9,305 bases of DNA from CAYTLW01 sp964438735 (GTDB lineage Bacteria > Myxococcota_A > UBA9042), in contig CAYTLW010000199.1 in assembly GCA_964438735.1 (NCBI GenBank), forward strand, positions 1-9,305, given 5' to 3'. Of the stretch, positions 1 through 3,986 are shown piece after piece. Under the pieces are notes generated by a model. The model ran no database searches. It was not told the DNA's origin and saw nothing but the letters and a program-made list of their open reading frames with translations. Numbering within the stretch: the first letter of the stretch is position 1; the number at the start of each line of letters is the position of its first letter. A program made the position numbers and the translations under genes.

Positions 1-55
1 CGGCACATGGCCTGGACGCCAAACTGGGGAAGTGCTTCGGGACCGTCGAACTAGG
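1..55 (+). repeat. Left arm of a perfect 55-bp inverted repeat
   Basis: Every base of 1-55 is matched by the reverse complement of 9229-9283. Identity breaks at base 56 (A here, C in the other copy's orientation). The outer limit is unknown because the window begins at base 1. See the right arm and the finding on its exact length. Confidence 0.9.
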
Positions 56-62
56 AGCTTGA
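1..62 (+). CDS. 3' end of an unidentified ORF, truncated by the window edge and ended at the MITE
   Basis: Reading from position 3, the frame is open through residues AHGLDAKLGKCFGTVELGA and stops with TGA at 60-62. The same residues up to ...GTVELG are encoded by the inverted copy at the right end of the window, where the frame instead runs on for seven more codons. The last codons here lie inside the MITE-like element that starts at 55, so this copy looks truncated by that insertion, or is only an assembly-graph neighbour of the right copy. I do not recognise the protein. Fewer than 20 codons are visible, so its reality rests only on the open frame and the duplicate. Confidence 0.25.
   Translation, partial: AHGLDAKLGKCFGTVELGA
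51..54. repeat. CTAG target-site duplication, left copy
   Basis: A 4-bp direct repeat abuts the outer end of the left terminal repeat and matches CTAG at 218-221. It is also a palindrome, so part of its match to the inverted repeat is automatic. Confidence 0.45.
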
Positions 63-217
63 TTCGCTACGGAGGTTCTGCCGATGGTCGTCGAGGTGCG
101 AGGCAGGTGTGTTCTGCAAGCCGCAGGACTGGCCGTAGTCAATTCAAGGTCTTGCAGGGCCCGCATGCCGCCGCCAGATCGGCGGCCAACGGCGGGACCG
201 TAGTGTGAATCAAGCTC
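55..217. mobile_element. MITE-like non-autonomous element, 163 bp, with CTAG target duplication
   Basis: Terminal inverted repeats GAGCTTGATTC (55-65) and GAATCAAGCTC (207-217) match perfectly over 11 bp. A second complementary stretch follows just inside (CTACGG at 67-72 with CCGTAG at 198-203). The direct repeat CTAG flanks the element at 51-54 and 218-221. Inside, GCCGCCG/CGGCGGC (167-173/180-186) forms a 7-bp hairpin within a larger stem (GGCCCGC near 158-164 with GCGGGACC at 192-199), and GTTCTGC/GCAGGAC forms another near 112-130. No credible ORF fits. IS5-family elements often start with GAGC or GGNC and target CTAR/YTAR sites, so an IS5-type MITE is the likely reading. A structured RNA or a plain hairpin element cannot be excluded. 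No transposase is visible in the window. Confidence 0.55.
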
Positions 218-221
218 CTAG
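218..221. repeat. CTAG target-site duplication, right copy
   Basis: It abuts the right terminal repeat of the MITE-like element and is identical to 51-54. Confidence 0.45.
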
Positions 222-672
222 AACAAGTGGAGGACGAGCAGTTCCATGCCGGCGGCAGTCTGGCCCTGCTGGCCGCCGCAAGCGCCGAACTACAGGCGCT
301 TGAAGGTCTGGCTGCCGAAGTGCAGGACGTGGGCCGGGAGCTCGCCGAGCAGCAGGCTACATCGCCCAACTCTGCGGTAAGCAATGACGCTGCCGGCCAG
401 GTTTGCGATGACGGGGACGAAGCCGGTCTCGTTCCACGGGCTGTTCAACGTCAACCATTCTTGCCGGTCGACGACAAACAGAATTGCCGGTCGTCGTCGC
501 CAGGATTGACGGCACGGCTGGCGACCTCAGCAGAGTCGGTGTCCACAATGAGCTTCCCGATCGTGGGCACGCTCTCAACCTCAGGAGTGCGGTCACAGCG
601 GGAATCGGCAGTCTGGAAACGTGGCCCCAACCGCCCGACATTGCGGACCGACGATGATTTGAAGAGGGCGAC
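222..672. other. Region without an intact gene between the MITE and vapC
   Basis: These 451 bp hold the suspected minus-strand remnant at 290-526 and nothing else I can support. Three overlapping frames of 80-150 codons are open (a plus frame from GTG 227 and two minus frames), but none has a Shine-Dalgarno sequence, a consistent codon bias over its whole length, or a recognisable motif. The frame of vapC itself continues open past its TAG stop (673-675) down to 451, which fits an older, longer coding region that has decayed. Confidence 0.5.
290..526 (-). pseudogene. Likely remnant of a decayed gene, no usable start
   Basis: On the minus strand one frame is open from an in-frame TGA at 527-529 to TAG at 290-292. 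Over roughly 295-490 most codons end in G or C, as in the intact genes of the window, and the translation looks protein-like (it includes the stretch WNETGFVPVIANLAGSVIAY). There is no ATG and no ribosome-binding site. Upstream, a second minus frame (stop at 451-453) reads plausibly through EVESVPTIGKLIVDTDS, so one gene broken by a frameshift near 480-520 would explain both pieces. I do not recognise the family. The plus-strand frame over the same codons is also open, but its G/C preference falls in codon position 1, as expected for an antisense shadow. Confidence 0.3.
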
Positions 673-1065
673 CTACCAGTGAGTTCGCACACCTGGCCAC
701 GAGCGAATCTGCCGGTCAGCAGTGATCAGCGCCAGGGCATGCACCAGACATGTGGCCACCAGGAAGCGGTCTGCTGGGTCTTCGCCCGGGTATTCGGCCA
801 GCTCGCGGCTCTTCATCGCGACGGCGGCATTGATTGGCAGCACGGTCAGTGGAGAGTGATCGAGGGCGCTTTGCACCCAACTCACCGGATCGGGGCGCAG
901 CTGCAGGCGTCCCCGCTGGCCCAGCATGATGGTCTCCCAGACGCTGATTGCCGACAGGGCCAACTCGTCGCCGTTGTCGGCCAACGCCTGACGGGCGGCG
1001 GGAGAGAGGCGTTCAGGCTCGGTCAGGGCCCAAATCCACACATGGGTGTCCAGCAAGATCTTCAT
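673..1065 (-). CDS. vapC: VapC-family PIN-domain ribonuclease toxin
   Basis: This 130-residue protein has the usual length and order of motifs of a VapC toxin, a metal-dependent endoribonuclease that cuts tRNA or rRNA when its antitoxin is lost. The acidic residues that should hold the metal are present: Asp6 in LLDTHVWIWAL, Glu44 in SAISVWE, Asp96 and/or Asp99 in GEDPADRFLVATC, and Asp117 in ITADRQI. The start ATG overlaps the stop of the upstream antitoxin gene by 4 bp (ATGA, 1062-1065), so translation is probably coupled; no separate Shine-Dalgarno is needed or seen. The protein ends in RTHW just before decayed sequence, and all motifs are intact, so activity is expected. The RNA target cannot be read from the sequence. 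Confidence 0.9.
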   Translation of the reverse strand: MKILLDTHVWIWALTEPERLSPAARQALADNGDELALSAISVWETIMLGQRGRLQLRPDPVSWVQSALDHSPLTVLPINAAVAMKSRELAEYPGEDPADRFLVATCLVHALALITADRQIRSWPGVRTHW

Positions 1066-1349
1066 CCCGCAGCGTCCTGTTCGGCCCGTTCCCAGCCCTG
1101 GCGGGCGCCACGTTCCCAGTCATCGGGGCTCAGTTCGGGTTCGATGATATCGCCACTGATGTCAGCGCTGTCCCGCATCGAACCGAGCCAGCTGTCCGAC
1201 ACGCTCGCCACCGGCGGCGGACTCACCAGCGCGATCGGCTCGCCCCGTCGCGTGACCAGGATGGGTTCACGACTGCGCCGCACTTCGTCGAACAGGCGCA
1301 AACAGGTGGCCTTGAATTCACTGACTGAGACGACTTTGGGCTCTGGCAT
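1062..1349 (-). CDS. Phd/YefM-type antitoxin of the VapC toxin
   Basis: A 95-residue protein with the N-terminal Phd/YefM DNA-binding fold: VSVSEFKAT at residues 8-16, LFDEVRRSREPILVTRRGEPIALVS-type strand-helix pattern to about residue 45, then a variable acidic and Trp-containing tail (about 50-95) that would wrap the toxin. In this family the antitoxin neutralises VapC and represses its own promoter. It is the first gene of the two-gene operon and overlaps vapC by 4 bp. ATG 1349 is the only reasonable start: there is no other ATG or GTG before the conserved SVSEF motif. That start lies only six bases after the -10 box and has no Shine-Dalgarno, so the transcript should be leaderless. Confidence 0.88.
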   Translation of the reverse strand: MPEPKVVSVSEFKATCLRLFDEVRRSREPILVTRRGEPIALVSPPPVASVSDSWLGSMRDSADISGDIIEPELSPDDWERGARQGWERAEQDAAG

Positions 1350-1355
1350 GTAAGA

Positions 1356-1384
1356 ATATTACTATAGTCATCAACCATAGTCAA
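1356..1384 (-). promoter_or_regulatory. Near-consensus sigma70 promoter of the toxin-antitoxin operon
   Basis: On the minus strand TTGACT (1384-1379) and TAATAT (1361-1356) are separated by exactly 17 bp. Each hexamer differs from consensus at one or two positions. Transcription would begin about seven bases beyond the -10, at or next to the A of the ATG at 1349. Confidence 0.75.
1364..1383 (-). repeat. Paired TGACTAT repeats inside the promoter: candidate antitoxin operator
   Basis: TGACTAT occurs twice on the minus strand (1370-1364 and 1383-1377), 13 bp apart. One copy overlaps the -35 box and the other lies in the spacer, next to a CTATAG palindrome (1362-1367). This placement fits an operator through which a Phd-type antitoxin would block RNA polymerase. 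Confidence 0.5.
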
Positions 1385-1622
1385 AACTTGGTCTGCCCGT
1401 GGTGTGCCGGTTCCCCATCATGACCGTCACAGCGGGTTTCCAGACGGCACCCGAATACTAGAAATGGCATACTGCTCGACAGTGACAACCTATCCCGACC
1501 CAACCCCCAAGTGAATCGGCCGCAGGCACGGACACAGACACGGACACCAACCCTCCCAACAACCGCCTGTGACCCGGGCTTGCCCAACGGCCAGCGACGG
1601 GTGAGGATGCCTGCGCGCAATT

Positions 1623-1628
1623 GGGAGG
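1623..1628 (+). promoter_or_regulatory. Ribosome-binding site fixing the start of the FKBP lipoprotein
   Basis: GGGAGG lies five bases before ATG 1634. It favours this start over an in-frame ATG at 1511 that has no Shine-Dalgarno and would put 41 non-signal residues before the lipoprotein signal peptide. Confidence 0.75.
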
Positions 1629-1633
1629 CGACG

Positions 1634-2596
1634 ATGACCAACCCTCGATTCTCGACCCTTGGCTCCACCCTGGCCCTGCTCTGCTGCGTGGCCCTGTTCA
1701 GCGGCTGCAAGAAGCCGCCCGAGCCGGCCAAGAAGAAGGTGGCCAAAGTCGAAACGCCTTCGCCCGCGGCGGAAGATGCTGGCGCGGAGGGCGACACGAC
1801 CCCTGATGCCGGCCCCGCTGTGGATGCCGGCCCCCAAAAGCCCAAACCAAACCCGCCGCCGGAAGAGGCGCCTGAGCACCTCAAGGCGGCGCCGGCCGAT
1901 GCGCAGAAGAGCAAGTCGAAGCTGGCCTGGAAGCAGCTGTATGCGGGCTATGGCAAGGACAATCCGAGCCGGGATGACACCGTGTTCATCCACCACGCCA
2001 CCTGGAAGACGGACGGCAAGCGGGTGGCCAATACCTGGCGCAAGAAGTCGCCCAAGATCCTCAAGATGAGCAAGCTGCTGCCCGGTTGGCGCGAGGGGTT
2101 GTCGAAGATGGTCGTGGGCGAGCGCCTGCGGCTGTGGATTCCGGAGAAGCTCGCCCTGGCGCGCAGCCAGCGGAAACGCGGCAAGAAGGGTATGCGCATC
2201 GTCGACATCGAGCTGCTGCGGCTGAAGATCGCGCCCAAGGCGCCCGAAGACGTGCGCAAGCCGCCCAAGGACGCGCTCAAGGCCAAGGGCGGGCTGCGCT
2301 GGAAGCCGCTCAATGAGGGCACGGGCAAGGTGAAACCGAAACGCACCGACATGGTGACGGTGAAGTACGCCGGCTGGACCAAGAAGGGCGAGTGCTTCGA
2401 CCACACGGACCACGACGAGACCATGACGTTTCCGTTGCTGGGGGTCATCGAGGGCTGGACTGAGGGCTTGCAGCTGATGGTCGAGGGGCAGAAGGCCCGC
2501 TTCTGGATCCCAAAGAAGATGGCCTACGACGGCGAGCCGCGGAAACCGAAGGGCATGCTGGTCTTCGACATCGAATTGCTGAAGATCGGGCAATAG
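1634..2596 (+). CDS. Lipoprotein with two FKBP-type peptidyl-prolyl isomerase domains, the first degenerate
   Basis: This 320-residue protein starts with a lipoprotein signal peptide (hydrophobic residues 12-22, lipobox LFSGC, Cys25), so it is anchored to a membrane outside the cytoplasm. A Lys/Pro/Glu- and Asp-Ala-Gly-rich linker (26-95) leads to two FKBP-like domains, about 96-200 and 218-320. The second keeps most FKBP landmarks: the VKYAGW strand, Phe-Asp at 255-256, VIEGW at 271-275, the WIP turn (291-293) and MAY at 296-298. The first has ATW for the Tyr-X-Gly strand, VANTW for the Phe-Asp region, LLPGW for the Val-Ile-X-Gly-Trp site and LALAR for the Ala-Tyr-Gly turn. FKBPs catalyse proline isomerisation in protein folding; here perhaps only domain 2 does so while domain 1 may bind clients. 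The gene lies 98 bp before the ALA synthase gene. No promoter is clear upstream. Confidence 0.85.
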   Translation: MTNPRFSTLGSTLALLCCVALFSGCKKPPEPAKKKVAKVETPSPAAEDAGAEGDTTPDAGPAVDAGPQKPKPNPPPEEAPEHLKAAPADAQKSKSKLAWKQLYAGYGKDNPSRDDTVFIHHATWKTDGKRVANTWRKKSPKILKMSKLLPGWREGLSKMVVGERLRLWIPEKLALARSQRKRGKKGMRIVDIELLRLKIAPKAPEDVRKPPKDALKAKGGLRWKPLNEGTGKVKPKRTDMVTVKYAGWTKKGECFDHTDHDETMTFPLLGVIEGWTEGLQLMVEGQKARFWIPKKMAYDGEPRKPKGMLVFDIELLKIGQ

Positions 2597-2600
2597 GCCC

Positions 2601-2647
2601 GGTATTCGTGACACTGCCATGACACACGACATGCGCGTGTGAATACC
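2601..2647 (+). promoter_or_regulatory. Inverted repeat with an alternative inner hairpin after the FKBP gene
   Basis: GGTATTC (2601-2607) pairs with GAATACC (2641-2647). A competing inner stem, CACACG (2623-2628) with CGTGTG (2636-2641), shares base 2641. No T-run follows, so a standard intrinsic terminator is unlikely; an operator or a switching leader for the next gene is possible. Confidence 0.3.
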
Positions 2648-2658
2648 CTGCCGTTGCG

Positions 2659-2679
2659 GCGGACCGCTGTCGGGTCCGC
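2659..2679 (+). promoter_or_regulatory. 7-bp hairpin just upstream of the ALA synthase start
   Basis: GCGGACC (2659-2665) and GGTCCGC (2673-2679) are perfectly complementary around a 7-base loop. The hairpin ends three bases before the weak AGGGTG (2683-2688) that precedes ATG 2695, so folding could affect ribosome access. Confidence 0.35.
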
Positions 2680-2694
2680 GCCAGGGTGTTCCAC

Positions 2695-3906
2695 ATGGAC
2701 TACGAAGCGTTCTTCGAGGATGGCATCGCGGCCCTGCGAACGGACGGACGCTACCGGGTGTTCGCCGATCTGGAGCGGGTCGCCGGCCGCTTTCCAAGGG
2801 CCCGCATGCACCGTGTCGGCGGCTGCGCCGAGGTCACGGTCTGGTGCAGCAATGACTACCTGGGTATGGGCCAGCACCACGAGGTGCGCGAGGCCATGCA
2901 TGTGGCCATCGATCGCTGCGGTGCCGGCGCCGGCGGTACGCGCAACATCTCGGGCACCAACCACTACCACGTGCTGCTCGAACGGGAGCTGGCCGACCTG
3001 CACGCCAAAGAAGCCGCGCTGCTCTTCAGCGCCGGCTACACCGCCAACATGACCGCCCTGGCGACGCTGGGCGCGACCCTGCCGGACTGCGTGATTCTCT
3101 CGGATGCCTGCAACCATAATTCGATGATCGAGGGCATCCGCCACGGCCGCTGCGAGAAGCGCATCTTCAAACATAACGACGCCGAGGATCTGGAGCGGCA
3201 GCTGGCCGAGATCGACCCGGCGCGGCCGAAAATCGTCGCCTTCGAGTCGGTCTACTCCATGGACGGCGACATCGCGCCCATCGCGGCCATCTGCGATGCG
3301 GCCGAACGCCACGGCGCCTTGACCTACATCGACGAAGTGCACGCCGTGGGCATGTATGGCGCCCGCGGGGGCGGGGTGGCCGAGCGCGACGGGCAGATGC
3401 ACCGGATCGACATCGTGCAGGGCACCCTGGCCAAGGCCTATGGCGTGGTGGGCGGCTACGTGGCCGCCTCGGAGGCGATCTGCGACTACCTGCGCTCCTA
3501 TGGTCAGGGCTTCATCTTCTCGTCGGCGCCGCCGCCGGCGGTTGCGGCCGGTGCCCTGGCCAGTGTGCGCTGGCTCAAGGAACATCCCGAGATCCGCGAG
3601 CGCCACCAGGAACGCGCCGCCACGCTCAAGCGGCGCCTGCTCGCTGCCGGCATCCCGGTGATGGCCAACCCCAGCCACATCGTGCCGGTCATGGTCGGCG
3701 ATGCGCACCTGTGCAAAGCCGCCAGCGACATGCTGCTGAACGCGTACGGCCATTACGTGCAGCCGATCAACTATCCCACCGTAGCGGTCGGCACCGAGCG
3801 GCTTCGCCTGACGCCGACGCCGCTGCATGACGACGTGATGATGGACGGCCTGATCCAGGCCATGGTAGACGTCTGGCGACGCCTTGCCGTACCTGTAGCT
3901 GCCTGA
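2695..3906 (+). CDS. hemA: 5-aminolevulinate synthase (C4 pathway)
   Basis: A 403-residue PLP enzyme that condenses glycine and succinyl-CoA to 5-aminolevulinate, the first step of haem and other tetrapyrrole synthesis, in the cytoplasm. Length and landmarks fit ALA synthase better than the related KBL, BioF or serine palmitoyltransferase: N-terminal MDYEAFF and GRYRVFADLER (Arg21 for substrate carboxylate), the GAGAGGTRNISGT glycine loop (76-88), Asp213 in YIDEVHAVG beneath the PLP ring, RGGGVAER (224-231), catalytic Lys247 in GTLAKAYG, and TERLRLTPTP (367-376). The Lys motif has Ala where GTLGKA or GTLAKA both occur in the family. ATG 2695 is chosen over GTG 2686 because MDYEAFF is the usual family start. 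The use is most likely haem, given the tetrahaem cytochrome gene downstream; a role in C5N secondary-metabolite units is a less likely alternative. Confidence 0.93.
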   Translation: MDYEAFFEDGIAALRTDGRYRVFADLERVAGRFPRARMHRVGGCAEVTVWCSNDYLGMGQHHEVREAMHVAIDRCGAGAGGTRNISGTNHYHVLLERELADLHAKEAALLFSAGYTANMTALATLGATLPDCVILSDACNHNSMIEGIRHGRCEKRIFKHNDAEDLERQLAEIDPARPKIVAFESVYSMDGDIAPIAAICDAAERHGALTYIDEVHAVGMYGARGGGVAERDGQMHRIDIVQGTLAKAYGVVGGYVAASEAICDYLRSYGQGFIFSSAPPPAVAAGALASVRWLKEHPEIRERHQERAATLKRRLLAAGIPVMANPSHIVPVMVGDAHLCKAASDMLLNAYGHYVQPINYPTVAVGTERLRLTPTPLHDDVMMDGLIQAMVDVWRRLAVPVAA

Positions 3907-3974
3907 TTGAATCGTCGTTCTGACGTCTGCCCCTCACCGCCCTGCGGCCGCCGCGCGACCGAGATCCCTGCAAC

Positions 3975-3979
3975 AGGAG
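3975..3979 (+). promoter_or_regulatory. Ribosome-binding site of the fused nucleoside kinase
   Basis: AGGAG lies seven bases before ATG 3987. It supports including the whole cyclic-nucleotide-binding domain in the protein rather than starting further in. Confidence 0.75.
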
Positions 3980-3986
3980 CCCTGCC

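Noticed and set aside
51..221. Integron attC site
   Set aside because: The inverted repeat and size are suggestive, but the conserved attC core GTTRRRY and its complement are absent, and CTAG duplication fits a transposon better.
227..682. Plus-strand 151-codon frame from GTG 227
   Set aside because: It has no Shine-Dalgarno and no recognisable domain. Over its first part it shares codon boundaries with the minus-strand frame that has the stronger third-position G/C bias, as expected of an antisense shadow.
679..1353. Plus-strand 224-codon frame over the toxin-antitoxin genes
   Set aside because: It is fully antisense to two clearly recognised genes with intact motifs and has no ribosome-binding site.
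1527..1547. Short tandem repeat CACGGACAC, two copies at a 12-bp period
   Set aside because: Only two copies in a region of C/A-rich low complexity; no function or promoter placement supports it.
1511..1633. Upstream in-frame ATG (1511) as start of the FKBP lipoprotein
   Set aside because: No Shine-Dalgarno precedes it and it would bury the lipoprotein signal peptide behind 41 residues; ATG 1634 has both in place.
2686..2694. GTG 2686 as start of ALA synthase
   Set aside because: The family normally begins at MDYEAFF, and the weak AGGGTG that could serve ATG 2695 includes the GTG itself.
1490..2797. Minus-strand frame of 435 codons antisense to the FKBP lipoprotein
   Set aside because: Its composition is Arg/Leu/Gly-rich and typical of the antisense strand of GC-rich genes; the opposite strand has a signal peptide and FKBP domains.
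2524..3828. Minus-strand frame of 434 codons antisense to ALA synthase
   Set aside because: The plus strand encodes an intact enzyme with all catalytic motifs; the minus reading is rich in His, Asp and Val in a way that mirrors it.
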